From: Nocardia jiangxiensis NBRC 101359
Lineage (GTDB): Bacteria; Actinomycetota; Actinomycetes; Mycobacteriales; Mycobacteriaceae
Assembly: GCF_000308615.1 (NCBI RefSeq)
Contig: NZ_BAGB01000068.1
Span: forward strand, 1-64,000
DNA length: 64,000 nt
Direction: 5' to 3'
The position numbers and the translations under genes were made by a program. This document shows positions 1 through 9,094 of the stretch, piece by piece. Below the pieces are notes generated by a model, which made no database searches, was not told where the DNA came from, and saw only the letters and a list, made by a program, of their open reading frames with translations. Numbering within the stretch: position 1 is the stretch's first letter; each line of letters begins with the position of its first letter.

Positions 1-2993
1 AGCAGGACCGCCTTACCGTCGGCGTTGACCATGGTCTCGCCGTCGCGGTTGGGCAGGGTCGAACCGAGCAGACCGGTCAGCTCCTCCTCGCGGGCGCCAT
101 CGAACACCGGGGTGGCGATGTTGGTGTCGGCTTCCTGACCCCACATCTCCTCCGGCAGCGCCTGCGCCCACTCGGGCATGCTGTCCGTATCGGAGCCCTC
201 GACATGCCAGCCGGCCTTGGCGATCCAACCCAGATGGGTTTCGAGCACCTGGCCGATGTTCATACGACGCGGCACACCGTGCGTGTTCAGGATGATGTCG
301 ACCGGAGTCCCGTCGGGCAGGAACGGCATGTCCTCCTTCGGCAGGATCTTGCCGATGACGCCCTTGTTACCGTGCCGACCCGCCAGCTTGTCGCCGTCCT
401 GGATCTTGCGCTTCTGCGCCACGTACACGCGCACCAGCTCGTTCACACCGGGAGGCAGATCGTCGTCGTCATCACGCGAGAACACCCGGATACCGATGAC
501 CTTGCCGGACTCACCGTGCGGCACCTTCAGCGAGGTGTCGCGCACCTCGCGCGCCTTCTCACCGAAGATCGCACGCAGCAGCCGCTCCTCCGGAGTCAGC
601 TCGGTCTCACCCTTCGGAGTGACCTTGCCGACCAGGATGTCACCGTCACGAACCTCCGCACCGATACGCACGATGCCACGCTCGTCGAGATCGGCCAGGA
701 CCTCGTCGGAGACGTTCGGGATGTCGCGGGTGATCTCCTCCGCACCGAGCTTGGTGTCGCGGGCATCGATCTCGTGCTCCTCGATGTGGATCGAGGTCAG
801 GACGTCCTCTTCCACGAGGCGCTGCGACAGGATGATCGCGTCCTCGTAGTTGTGGCCTTCCCACGGCATGATCGCGACGAGCAGGTTCTTGCCCAGCGCC
901 ATCTCACCGTTCTCGGTGCAGGGGCCGTCGGCCAGGACCTGGCCGTGCTCCACCCGCTGACCCTCGTCCACGATCGGACGCTGGTTGGAGCAGGTGCCCT
1001 GGTTGGAACGGTTGAACTTGCGCATCCGGTAGCTGCGGCGAGTGCCGTCATCGTGCATCACGGTGACGTAGTCGGCCGAAACCTCTTCCACCACACCGGG
1101 CTTCTCGTTCACCACGACGTCGCCGGCGTCCACCGCGGCGCGCAGCTCCATACCGGTGCCGACCAGCGGCGACTCGGAACGGATCAGCGGCACGGCCTGG
1201 CGCTGCATGTTCGCGCCCATGAGGGCACGGTTGGCGTCGTCGTGCTCGAGGAACGGAATCATGGCGGTCGCGACCGACACCATCTGGCGCGGCGAGACGT
1301 CCATGTACGTGACCTCGGTCGGGGCCACGTACTCCATCTCCTCGTTGCCGCGGCGCGCGAGCACCCGGTCCTCGAGGAAGGTGCCGTCGGCGGCGACCGG
1401 CGAGTTGGCCTGGGCGCGGACCTCACGGTCCTCCTCGTCGGCGGTGAGGTACTTGACCTCATCGGTGACGCGGCCGTCCTCGACCTTGCGGTACGGGGTC
1501 TCGATGAAACCGAACGGGTTGACCCGCGCGTACACCGACAGCGAACCGATCAGGCCGATGTTCGGGCCTTCCGGGGTCTCGATCGGGCACATGCGGCCGT
1601 AGTGCGAGGGGTGCACGTCGCGCACTTCCAGGCCGGCGCGCTCACGGGACAGACCACCCGGGCCCAGCGCCGAGAGACGACGCTTGTGGGTCAGACCCGA
1701 GAGCGGGTTGTTCTGGTCCATGAACTGCGACAGCTGCGAAGTGCCGAAGAACTCCTTGATCGCCGCCACGACCGGGCGGATGTTGATCAGGGTCTGCGGG
1801 GTGATCGCCTCGACGTCCTGAGTGGTCATGCGCTCGCGCACGACGCGCTCCATACGCGAGAGGCCGACCCGGATCTGGTTCTGGATCAGCTCGCCCACGG
1901 TACGCAGACGACGGTTGCCGAAGTGGTCGATATCGTCCACGTTCACCGGGACCTCGGCACCCTGCGGGGCCGTCATCGTCCGATCGCCCTGGTGCAGGCG
2001 CACCAGGTACTCGATGGTGGCGACAATGTCTTCCCTGGTCAGCGTCGAGCCGGTGACCGGGACATCCAGGTTCAGGCCCAGCTTCTTGTTGATCTTGTAG
2101 CGACCCACACGAGCCAGGTCGTAGCGCTTGTCCTTGAAGAACAGGTTCTCCAGCAGGGTCTGCGCCGACTCCTTGGTCGGCGGCTCGCCCGGACGCAGCT
2201 TGCGGTAGATGTCCAGCAGCGCCTCGTCCTGACCGGCGGTGTTGTCCTTCTCCAGGGTGGACATCATGATCTCGGAGAAACCGAAACGCTCGGTGATCTC
2301 CTCGGCGGTGAGTCCCAACGCCTTGAGCAGCACGGTGACCGGCTGACGACGCTTGCGATCGATGCGGACACCGACGGTGTCGCGCTTGTCGACGTCGAAC
2401 TCCAGCCACGCGCCACGGCTCGGGATGACGCGCACGCTGTGCAGCGTCTTCTCGGTGGTTTTGTCGATGGACTCGTCGAAGTACACGCCCGGTGAACGCA
2501 CCAGCTGCGAGACGACCACACGCTCGGTGCCGTTGATGATGAACGTGCCCTTGTCGGTCATCATCGGGAAGTCACCCATGAAGACCGTCTGGGACTTGAT
2601 CTCACCGGTGTTGTTGTTGATGAACTCCGCGGTGACGAACAGCGGCGCCGCGTAGGTCATGTCCTTGTCCTTGCACTCCTCGATGGAGGCCTTGACCTCT
2701 TCGAAGCGCGGATCGGAGAAGGAAAGGGACATGGATCCGGAGAAGTCCTCGATCGGCGAGAGCTCCTCGAGCACCTCCTCGAGCCCGCCATACGGGGTGA
2801 CCTCACCACGGGCGATCGCCTTCTCCCGCCACTGCGGGGAGCCGACCAACCAGGCGAACGAATCGGTTTGTAGATCGAGAAGCCCCGGAACCTCGAGAGG
2901 CTCGCGGATCTTCGCGAAAGACACCCGCTTCGGGGCTCCGGGGATACCGGCCTTGGTCTGGGTGGAGACTGCCAAGATGCGTCCTTCCAGCAC
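1..2993 (-). CDS. rpoB: RNA polymerase beta subunit (partial, 3' end outside window)
   Basis: Catalytic beta subunit of RNA polymerase. About 997 codons are visible of a usual ~1160; the C-terminus lies beyond the left edge. The N-terminus reads VLEGRILAVSTQTKAG, the rifampicin pocket reads GTSQLSQFMDQNN followed by LTHKRRLSALGPGG (around 1650-1745), and IETPEGPNIGLIGS follows. The residues equivalent to E. coli D516, H526 and S531 are the susceptible forms. GTG at 2993 was chosen by family alignment; an in-frame TTG at 2975 preceded by GGAAGGA is an equally plausible start, as in M. tuberculosis. rpoC would be expected just outside the window. Confidence 0.97.
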   Translation of the reverse strand, partial: MLEGRILAVSTQTKAGIPGAPKRVSFAKIREPLEVPGLLDLQTDSFAWLVGSPQWREKAIARGEVTPYGGLEEVLEELSPIEDFSGSMSLSFSDPRFEEVKASIEECKDKDMTYAAPLFVTAEFINNNTGEIKSQTVFMGDFPMMTDKGTFIINGTERVVVSQLVRSPGVYFDESIDKTTEKTLHSVRVIPSRGAWLEFDVDKRDTVGVRIDRKRRQPVTVLLKALGLTAEEITERFGFSEIMMSTLEKDNTAGQDEALLDIYRKLRPGEPPTKESAQTLLENLFFKDKRYDLARVGRYKINKKLGLNLDVPVTGSTLTREDIVATIEYLVRLHQGDRTMTAPQGAEVPVNVDDIDHFGNRRLRTVGELIQNQIRVGLSRMERVVRERMTTQDVEAITPQTLINIRPVVAAIKEFFGTSQLSQFMDQNNPLSGLTHKRRLSALGPGGLSRERAGLEVRDVHPSHYGRMCPIETPEGPNIGLIGSLSVYARVNPFGFIETPYRKVEDGRVTDEVKYLTADEEDREVRAQANSPVAADGTFLEDRVLARRGNEEMEYVAPTEVTYMDVSPRQMVSVATAMIPFLEHDDANRALMGANMQRQAVPLIRSESPLVGTGMELRAAVDAGDVVVNEKPGVVEEVSADYVTVMHDDGTRRSYRMRKFNRSNQGTCSNQRPIVDEGQRVEHGQVLADGPCTENGEMALGKNLLVAIMPWEGHNYEDAIILSQRLVEEDVLTSIHIEEHEIDARDTKLGAEEITRDIPNVSDEVLADLDERGIVRIGAEVRDGDILVGKVTPKGETELTPEERLLRAIFGEKAREVRDTSLKVPHGESGKVIGIRVFSRDDDDDLPPGVNELVRVYVAQKRKIQDGDKLAGRHGNKGVIGKILPKEDMPFLPDGTPVDIILNTHGVPRRMNIGQVLETHLGWIAKAGWHVEGSDTDSMPEWAQALPEEMWGQEADTNIATPVFDGAREEELTGLLGSTLPNRDGETMVNADGKAVL

Positions 2994-3475
2994 CTCACGC
3001 GAGTCGCACGGTGGGCCTGCGACCGTCGCTTGTCTGCTTCGTTGTGTGAGATTCCCGCTGGTCACAACCCGAACGAGCCCCATACAGCAGACAACGGAAG
3101 TAACACCTGACGGTGGAACTTTCGTAGTGTGCGATCAAAGGTGTGGACAGGAGGCAGCCAGCGCAAAGTCCAAACGTACACCCCCGAAGCAGGGGTGTCA
3201 AAGTACCACCAAGGCCCAGCTTCGGCGTATCGGCGCGCCGTACCCGTATTCGCTGGCTGCGTCAGGGTCGGCGGCTGCCTGCACACTCCGAGTCCTGGAC
3301 CCTGTGACAGCTGCCGCTGTTGTGAATAGCGTGACGGTTCGGACGTAACTCGTCAAGTGGCGGGGCCGCCCCGGTACCCGCGAGATCCACTGGGGCGCTG
3401 GACCTTCACGCGATCAGGACAACGTTCGACATCGATAATCCGGCCCTGAACAGCGGTTCCTCGATTCGGGAAGAC
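2994..3475. other. Intergenic region upstream of rpoB
   Basis: This is 482 bases between the last gene of the mce operon and rpoB, both on the minus strand. It should hold the rpoB promoter and leader. I see no convincing -35/-10 pair and no coding signal. A short GC hairpin (CGGGG-CCG-CCCCG at 3361-3373) is too weak to call a terminator for the mce operon. Confidence 0.5.
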
Positions 3476-4219
3476 TCAGCGGTCGGCGATTTCGCTGGCC
3501 AGCCAGTGCCCGTTGATCTTCTGCATGCGCAGCACGATCGGACCCGAGGCACTCTCCTGCGGCACGCCGCTCTTGGTCGCGGCCACTGTGAGATCTACCA
3601 AAAGCTCGGCGCGATCATCGGTGAGCAAAGTCACACCGATCGGATCGGGCGTCGCCGTGGCGGTCGACTGGGCCTGTTTCACCGCCGTGACGGTGGTGTC
3701 GGCGAACTTGTCGAAATCGCCCAGCATCTTTCCGGTGACCACCTTGTGGACCGTGTCCTTGTAGCCGTCGATGTTCTTGACGTCGTAGGAGTAGATCGTC
3801 TTGAGCGCGTTGTCGGCGGCGGCGGTGACCTGCTGGGTGGCCGCGGTGTCCACGAACGCCGCGTTCCCGTCGTCCACGCCCGGCCGCAGGAACGCGACCA
3901 CGGCGAACGCGGTCAGCACGACCGCGCCCACCAGCATGCCGACGCCCATTCCCCAGCCCGTCGCGCGCAAGCGCGGCAGTGAAGGCAGCGTGACCCGCGG
4001 CAGCCGGAACGAGGGCCCCGCATCGGCCGCGGATCCGGCGGCCCGGCCGCCGGCGACCTTCGCTTTGGACGCCTTGCTCGCAGCGTTACCCGCAGACGAA
4101 TCGGGCCGCGACGAACCGGCCGTGACGCGGGAGGTCCGCTTGCGGGTGGTGTTCTCCGCGGCACGTGCCGCGGGCCGCATCCGCGAGGAGATCTTGTTGA
4201 CGGGACGACGTGAAGTCAT
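3476..4219 (-). CDS. Mce-associated membrane protein (second copy)
   Basis: A 247-residue protein with a basic, Lys/Arg/Ala-rich cytoplasmic N-terminus (about 95 residues), one membrane segment (GMLVGAVVLTAFAVVAFL) and an extracytoplasmic domain of the Mce-associated (Mas) type ending in MQKINGHWLASEIADR. Mas proteins are thought to stabilise or assist Mce transporters; the function of this one is inferred. ATG at 4219 was chosen over upstream in-frame starts because AGGAGG lies just before it and the gene then begins 13 bases after the preceding Mas gene. It is the last gene of the mce operon. Confidence 0.85.
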   Translation of the reverse strand: MTSRRPVNKISSRMRPAARAAENTTRKRTSRVTAGSSRPDSSAGNAASKASKAKVAGGRAAGSAADAGPSFRLPRVTLPSLPRLRATGWGMGVGMLVGAVVLTAFAVVAFLRPGVDDGNAAFVDTAATQQVTAAADNALKTIYSYDVKNIDGYKDTVHKVVTGKMLGDFDKFADTTVTAVKQAQSTATATPDPIGVTLLTDDRAELLVDLTVAATKSGVPQESASGPIVLRMQKINGHWLASEIADR

Positions 4220-4232
4220 TGACGGGTACCTC

Positions 4233-4976
4233 CTACGAACCCGGTTGGCTCTGCGGCGCGGGTGCGGGAGTACCGCTCGGTGCGGGGGCCGGCGTGGCCG
4301 GACCCGGTTGGGCCGAGGGCGCGGCCTGCTGCGGCGACGCGGTCGAACCTGCGTTGTCCAGCGGAACCAGCTGTCCCAGCGAGTTGGCCTGATCGGTCTT
4401 CCACAGGCCGCCGACCTTCGACAGGTCCAGGGTCCAGGTGGCCCGGAACGACTGCACCGGCACATTCGGCGCGGTCTGCGTCTGCTGCACGACCACGATC
4501 GCCGCGGCCTTGTCCCGCTCGCTGTCCAGCGAGGTCAGCGAGGCACCGAGGATCTTGGCGTCCAGCCTGGTCTTGGACTCTTGCGCGGTCTGCTTGATGC
4601 GGTCGTGGTTCTGGTTGAACTCGTCGAGCATCTGCCCGGTCATCGAGGACTGCATCAGCTTGATCGAGCCCTCGACGTCGTCGGGATTCATCGAGCTCAG
4701 GTTCAGCGCCGCCTGCCGCGCGGCGTCCAGCGCGCTGTCGCGGGCCTGGGCGCGGGGCGCGTCGGTGAAGAATCCGGCGCGCACCCACCCGACGCCGAAC
4801 CAGGCCGCCGCCACCACCGCCGCGACCAGCCAGACGGCGGCCACACAGGTCACCACCGTCCGGAGCGGAAATATCTGGGCGGTTACCTCGTACGAGCCGT
4901 CAGCAACCTTCGAGTCGGCCTCTTCCGACGGCGTCTGCGCAGCTTCCGGCGCGGCGTTGGACAGATCAGTACTCAC
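4233..4976 (-). CDS. Mce-associated membrane protein (first copy)
   Basis: A 247-residue Mas-type protein: an acidic N-terminal tail, one transmembrane helix around residues 40-62 (VVTCVAAVWLVAAVVAAAWFG), an extracytoplasmic domain with LMQSSMTGQMLDEFNQNHDR, and a Pro/Ala-rich C-terminal tail (PATPAPAPSGTPAPAPQ). It lies 52 bases after mceF and 13 before the next Mas gene, as in mycobacterial mce operons, which usually end with such genes. The proline-rich tail may span cell wall; that is inference. Confidence 0.85.
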   Translation of the reverse strand: MSTDLSNAAPEAAQTPSEEADSKVADGSYEVTAQIFPLRTVVTCVAAVWLVAAVVAAAWFGVGWVRAGFFTDAPRAQARDSALDAARQAALNLSSMNPDDVEGSIKLMQSSMTGQMLDEFNQNHDRIKQTAQESKTRLDAKILGASLTSLDSERDKAAAIVVVQQTQTAPNVPVQSFRATWTLDLSKVGGLWKTDQANSLGQLVPLDNAGSTASPQQAAPSAQPGPATPAPAPSGTPAPAPQSQPGS

Positions 4977-5028
4977 AGCGACACCCTAGCGTCGTTATTT
5001 TCCCGGACTCGCCACCCCTGCTCGGCCA

Positions 5029-6270
5029 TCACCGCTTCGGGGTCACCCCGATGAGAGTGGCCAGCTGGGTGGCGACCGGGTTCAGGTTCAACTTGTCCGG
5101 ATCGGTCTTGGGCTTGTTGTCCCACGGCTGTGGAACACTCGGATCGGCCAGTTCGGCTCGGGCTCCGCCCCGCACGTCCGTCGGATTACCTTGCGGCACA
5201 GCGCATTTCGCGTCCTTGTTGAACGGGAAATCGTCGCGGGTGTCATCGAAGTTCGGATTCTTCGCCTTCATCTGCGCGAGAATCTTCTGCGTGCCCTCGT
5301 ACCCGAGAGTACAGGCCGGCGGATTGTTGGTTTCCAGCACCAGCCCGAAGTGCGTGGTCCCGTCTCCCGGCGCGGTGGCCGAACCGCCGATCGACAACAG
5401 CGGCAACATCTGCAGCAGTGGTTTGAGCCCGAAGTACTTCGGCGAGACCGCCAGCAGTACCGTCCGCAGATTCGCCAGATCCTTGGTCAGCGGATCACCG
5501 CTCTCCTGCAGCAGTTTGCCGATCGAGTTACCGGCGTCGGCGCCGGTGCCGATCAAGCGGCGGATATCGGGATCGTTGGCGCGCAGCTGGGCGGCCACCT
5601 TGTCCAGGCCATCGCTGAACTGCCGGATATCCCCACCCTGATCGACCTGGGTCTGCAGGACCGTCTGCGCGTCCTTGATCAGATCCACCGTCTGCGGCAG
5701 TGCGTCCAGCCCGGTCACGGAGAACTTGTTCAGCGAATCGATCAGGATGCGCAGATTGTCGCCCTGCCCGTCGAACGCCTTGCCCAGTTCGGTGACCGTC
5801 GTGCTCAACGCCTTCAGATCCGTGGTGCTGGCCAGGGTGTTCACACTCGCCAACAGGTCCTGCACCGGAAGCGGCGTCTGGCCGCCGACGATGATCGAAC
5901 CGTCCCGCAGATACGGGCCCCCCTCACTGGAGGGCACCAGATCCACGTACTGCTCACCGATCGCCGACCGGTTGGCCACGACCGCCTTCGCGTTCGCGGG
6001 CACCTTCGGTTTACCCGAATCCAGCTGCAGGTAGATGACCACACCGTCCGGAGTGATGTCCTGCTCGCCGACGGTGCCGACCGGAACACCGCGATAGGTG
6101 ACCTCCGATCCCTTTGACACATCACCGGTGGTCTGCATCTTCAACTTCACCTGGTACTGGCCGAAACCCAGCATGTGGTCCAGGTGAACGTATTTCGCAC
6201 CGACGAACACCACGCCGAGCACGGCGATCAGGCCGAACGCGATCAGCTGATAGCGGACGAGTTTGCTCAT
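5029..6270 (-). CDS. mceF: Mce family protein MceF
   Basis: A substrate-binding/tunnel subunit of the Mce lipid importer, 413 residues. One N-terminal membrane anchor (YQLIAFGLIAVLGVVFVGA) is followed by the MlaD/Mce domain (YQVKLKMQTTGDVSKGSEVTYRG...VGTVGEQD) and a long helical region that forms part of the hydrophobic channel in this family. Its ATG overlaps the mceE stop by four bases (ATGA), indicating translational coupling. The substrate is not deducible from the sequence; sterols, fatty acids and mycolates are known for relatives. Confidence 0.93.
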   Translation of the reverse strand: MSKLVRYQLIAFGLIAVLGVVFVGAKYVHLDHMLGFGQYQVKLKMQTTGDVSKGSEVTYRGVPVGTVGEQDITPDGVVIYLQLDSGKPKVPANAKAVVANRSAIGEQYVDLVPSSEGGPYLRDGSIIVGGQTPLPVQDLLASVNTLASTTDLKALSTTVTELGKAFDGQGDNLRILIDSLNKFSVTGLDALPQTVDLIKDAQTVLQTQVDQGGDIRQFSDGLDKVAAQLRANDPDIRRLIGTGADAGNSIGKLLQESGDPLTKDLANLRTVLLAVSPKYFGLKPLLQMLPLLSIGGSATAPGDGTTHFGLVLETNNPPACTLGYEGTQKILAQMKAKNPNFDDTRDDFPFNKDAKCAVPQGNPTDVRGGARAELADPSVPQPWDNKPKTDPDKLNLNPVATQLATLIGVTPKR

Positions 6271-7487
6271 CTCGGCTTCACTCCCAACTGATTCAGAATC
6301 GAGCCGATCGGATCACCCGGCTTGGCGTTGGCGGGAGCCACCACGGTCGGCGGCAGCGGAAGCAGCGAGACCGTGGGCCAGCCCGGCCTCGGGCCGTTGC
6401 CGTTGTAATAGGGGTTGGTCGGATCGACCGGCACCGGACGACCCCACTTCGGCGGGATGTACACCGGATTGGGCTCACCCACACCCAGGCCCTTCAACAT
6501 GGTGCCGATCTGCAGATCCACCGACAGCCAGGTGTTCACCGAGCCGCCGAATTCGGATTTGATCGCCTCGTCGGGGAACGGATAGGTCGGGATCAGCGGG
6601 AACGCGGTCACCAGATCCGGTGCGGAGCGACCCAATTCCTGCAGGGTCGGGCGCAGTGCGACCAGATCGTTGATCAGGTTGTCCTTGGACTTGTCCAGCA
6701 CCGAGATACCGGCTTGCCCGACCCGGTTCAGCTGCTTCAACAGCCCGATCAGCTCGGGACGCTGCTGGTCCAGGATGTGGATACCCGCGGGCAGCTCGTC
6801 CAGGATCTTGGCGATCTGATCGTTCTGCTGCCCCACCCGCTCGGACAACGTGCCGAGTCCGTCCAGCGCGTGCTGGATATCGCCGACCTGGTCGTTCAGC
6901 CCCTTGATCAGGGTGTCGGTCTGGTTCAGCAGCGAGCGGACCTTGTCCTCACGACCACCGAGGGTCTTGTTCAACTCGGTGACGATCGGCTGCAACTGCG
7001 CGACGCCACCACCGTTGAGCAGCAACGACAATGCGCCCAGCACCTGCTCCACCTCGGTGGCGTGCTGGGTGTTCTGCACCGGGATGACCTCGCCGTCGTG
7101 CAGCGGCTTGTCGGACGCGCCCGACGGCGGCGAAGTCAGTTCGATGAACTTCTCACCCAGCAGATTCGTCTGCTTCACCTCGGCATGTGCGTTCGAGGGC
7201 AGTTTCACCGAATTGTTCACCACGGCACGCACACTCGCGGTCCAGCCGTCGGGTGCGACCTCGATCTTGTCGACGCGGCCGACGGGGATGCCGTCCACCT
7301 TCACCGCGGACTGCGGCACCAGGTCCAGCACGTCGTCGAACCGGATGTCCAGATGCAACGGATGATCGCCGACGTTCGCGCCGCCGGGCAGCGGAACGCT
7401 GTAGATCCCCGCCGAACCACAGGAACTCACCAGCAGCGTCGTGACGCCCAGAACCGTTGCGGCACAGGCCATCTTGAGCGGCTTCAC
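6267..7487 (-). CDS. mceE: Mce family lipoprotein MceE
   Basis: 406 residues. The signal peptide ends in a lipobox, LLVSSC, with the lipidated Cys at position 23, which is diagnostic for the MceE/LprK member that is a lipoprotein rather than a transmembrane-anchored subunit. The MlaD domain follows (FDDVLDLVPQSAVKVDGIPVG). The protein sits fifth in the canonical A-F order and is translationally coupled at both ends (overlaps at 6267-6270 and 7484-7487). Confidence 0.93.
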   Translation of the reverse strand: MKPLKMACAATVLGVTTLLVSSCGSAGIYSVPLPGGANVGDHPLHLDIRFDDVLDLVPQSAVKVDGIPVGRVDKIEVAPDGWTASVRAVVNNSVKLPSNAHAEVKQTNLLGEKFIELTSPPSGASDKPLHDGEVIPVQNTQHATEVEQVLGALSLLLNGGGVAQLQPIVTELNKTLGGREDKVRSLLNQTDTLIKGLNDQVGDIQHALDGLGTLSERVGQQNDQIAKILDELPAGIHILDQQRPELIGLLKQLNRVGQAGISVLDKSKDNLINDLVALRPTLQELGRSAPDLVTAFPLIPTYPFPDEAIKSEFGGSVNTWLSVDLQIGTMLKGLGVGEPNPVYIPPKWGRPVPVDPTNPYYNGNGPRPGWPTVSLLPLPPTVVAPANAKPGDPIGSILNQLGVKPR

Positions 7488-9094
7488 TTCTGGCCTCCCG
7501 GCTTCTGCGAGGGCGGCTGCTGATTCGACGGCGTCCCGGGCACGGTGCCCGGCACCGGCGCGCGCTGCAGGTTCTCACCGCTCAGGATGCCGAACGGCAG
7601 GTTCAGCGTCGGCGTCGTCACACCCGATTTGATCTGGTCGGTGATGGTCTTGCACTTGTCCAGGATCGGCCGCAGCTGACGGCTGATCGCGTCGAACTTC
7701 GGATCACCCGGACGCAGCTGCCCCAGATCGAGCATCTTGCAGATCGTGCCGAACGGATTCTGCAGATCGGTGAAGTTGGCCCGCATGTCCAGGGTGCCGG
7801 TCTCACCGTTGTGCACGTTGATCAGGTTGCTCAGCGCCAGCGGCAGCACCGGCAGCAGATTGGCCACGTCGTTGCGCTGATCGGCCAGGGTCTGGGTCAG
7901 CTTGGTCAGCGACGCGGCGTTGCTCGCGACCAGTTCCCGGTTGTCGTCGATGAACCGGGCCACGTCCCCGAGCGCCACCGACAGCAGATTCAGCGCCTGC
8001 CCCAGATCGTGCCGCTCCCCCGAGAGGAATCCGGCCAGATCCGCGAGCTGCGTATTGAACTGCCGGACCTGCGCATCGTTCACCGCCAGAGTGTGCACGA
8101 AGATCTGCAGATTCTTGATCGTGCCGAAGATGTCACCGCGCGCATCGGACAGATAACTGGCCGCGTGCGAGAGCTGGGTGAGGCTGTTGGACAGCGCGTC
8201 ACCGTTACCGGCCAGATTCTTCGCACCCGTCTCGACCAGCTGGTTGACCGCGCCGTTCTTGTTGGCGCCGTTGGGCCCCAGTTCGTCGGACAGTTGCGCG
8301 ATGGACTTGTAGAGCCGGTCCACCTCGACCGGGGTCGCGGTGCGCTCCTTGGGGATGGTCGCTTCGCGGGCCATCTTCGGCCCGCCCTTGTAGACCGGGC
8401 TGAGCTGGATGTAGCGGTCCGAGACCACCGAGGGGGTGATCTGCGCGGCCGAGGCGTCCGCCGGGATGTCGTACTTCCGGTCGACCGACATGACGACCTT
8501 CACCCGATCGCCCATCGGGGTGATCGAATCCACCTTGCCCACCGGCACACCCAGGATGCGCACGTCCGAACCCTGGTAGATGCCGATCGACTTGTCGAAG
8601 TACGCGGTGATCCGGGTGGTGTCGAAACTGTTGAACAGCCACCACACCACCCCGGCCAGCACGACCGCCACCACGGTTACCAGGGAGATGAGAATCTTGG
8701 TGGGACGGCCGGATTCGCGCAGGGTGGTCAGCGGATCACGATGACGCCCACCGCCGGATCCGCTGCCGCCCGACGACGCGGCAGCCCCGGAGGACCCACC
8801 CGACGCCGCGCTCGTGGCACCGGCGGCAGCCCCGGAGGATCCGGCTGCCTTCGACGACGCGGCCTCGGACGACCCGCGTCCAGCCCCACCGGCTTCAGTC
8901 GCCGAAGCCTCCGACGACTGAACCGGAATCTGCTCGGTCGGGGAATCCCCTTCGTTCACAGCATCTTTCGCCGCGGGCTTCTGCACGGGCAGCTGCTCGG
9001 TCGGCGAATCGCCGCCTCCCGCAACCTGTTTCCCCTCCGGCTTCTGCGCGGGGAACTTCTCGGTCGGGGAATCGTTCCCGAACTCGGGTTCCAT
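7484..9094 (-). CDS. mceD: Mce family protein MceD with extended repetitive N-terminus
   Basis: 536 residues, about 110 longer than a plain MceD. The first ~115 residues are a Ser/Gly/Ala-rich cytoplasmic tail with three near-identical units at 21-residue spacing (DSPTEKFPAQKP at 8, DSPTEQLPVQKP at 29, DSPTEQIPVQ at 50). A membrane helix follows at about 133-152 (ILISLVTVVAVVLAGVVWWLF), then the MlaD domain (GSDVRILGVPVGKVDSITP) and a channel-type helical region. The start ATG overlaps the mceC stop (TGATG) behind GGGAGG, so the long tail is translated from a well-supported start. Confidence 0.92.
   Translation of the reverse strand: MEPEFGNDSPTEKFPAQKPEGKQVAGGGDSPTEQLPVQKPAAKDAVNEGDSPTEQIPVQSSEASATEAGGAGRGSSEAASSKAAGSSGAAAGATSAASGGSSGAAASSGGSGSGGGRHRDPLTTLRESGRPTKILISLVTVVAVVLAGVVWWLFNSFDTTRITAYFDKSIGIYQGSDVRILGVPVGKVDSITPMGDRVKVVMSVDRKYDIPADASAAQITPSVVSDRYIQLSPVYKGGPKMAREATIPKERTATPVEVDRLYKSIAQLSDELGPNGANKNGAVNQLVETGAKNLAGNGDALSNSLTQLSHAASYLSDARGDIFGTIKNLQIFVHTLAVNDAQVRQFNTQLADLAGFLSGERHDLGQALNLLSVALGDVARFIDDNRELVASNAASLTKLTQTLADQRNDVANLLPVLPLALSNLINVHNGETGTLDMRANFTDLQNPFGTICKMLDLGQLRPGDPKFDAISRQLRPILDKCKTITDQIKSGVTTPTLNLPFGILSGENLQRAPVPGTVPGTPSNQQPPSQKPGGQK

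Noticed and set aside
204..2495. Long plus-strand open frame of 763 codons
   Set aside because: It lies antisense to rpoB, whose protein sequence is unmistakable; the Arg/Gly/Asp/His-rich translation is a GC-rich shadow.
3323..3356. rpoB promoter from TTGACG (minus strand, 3351-3356)
   Set aside because: The nearest -10-like sequence, TATTCA, is 22 bases away, so the spacing is wrong.
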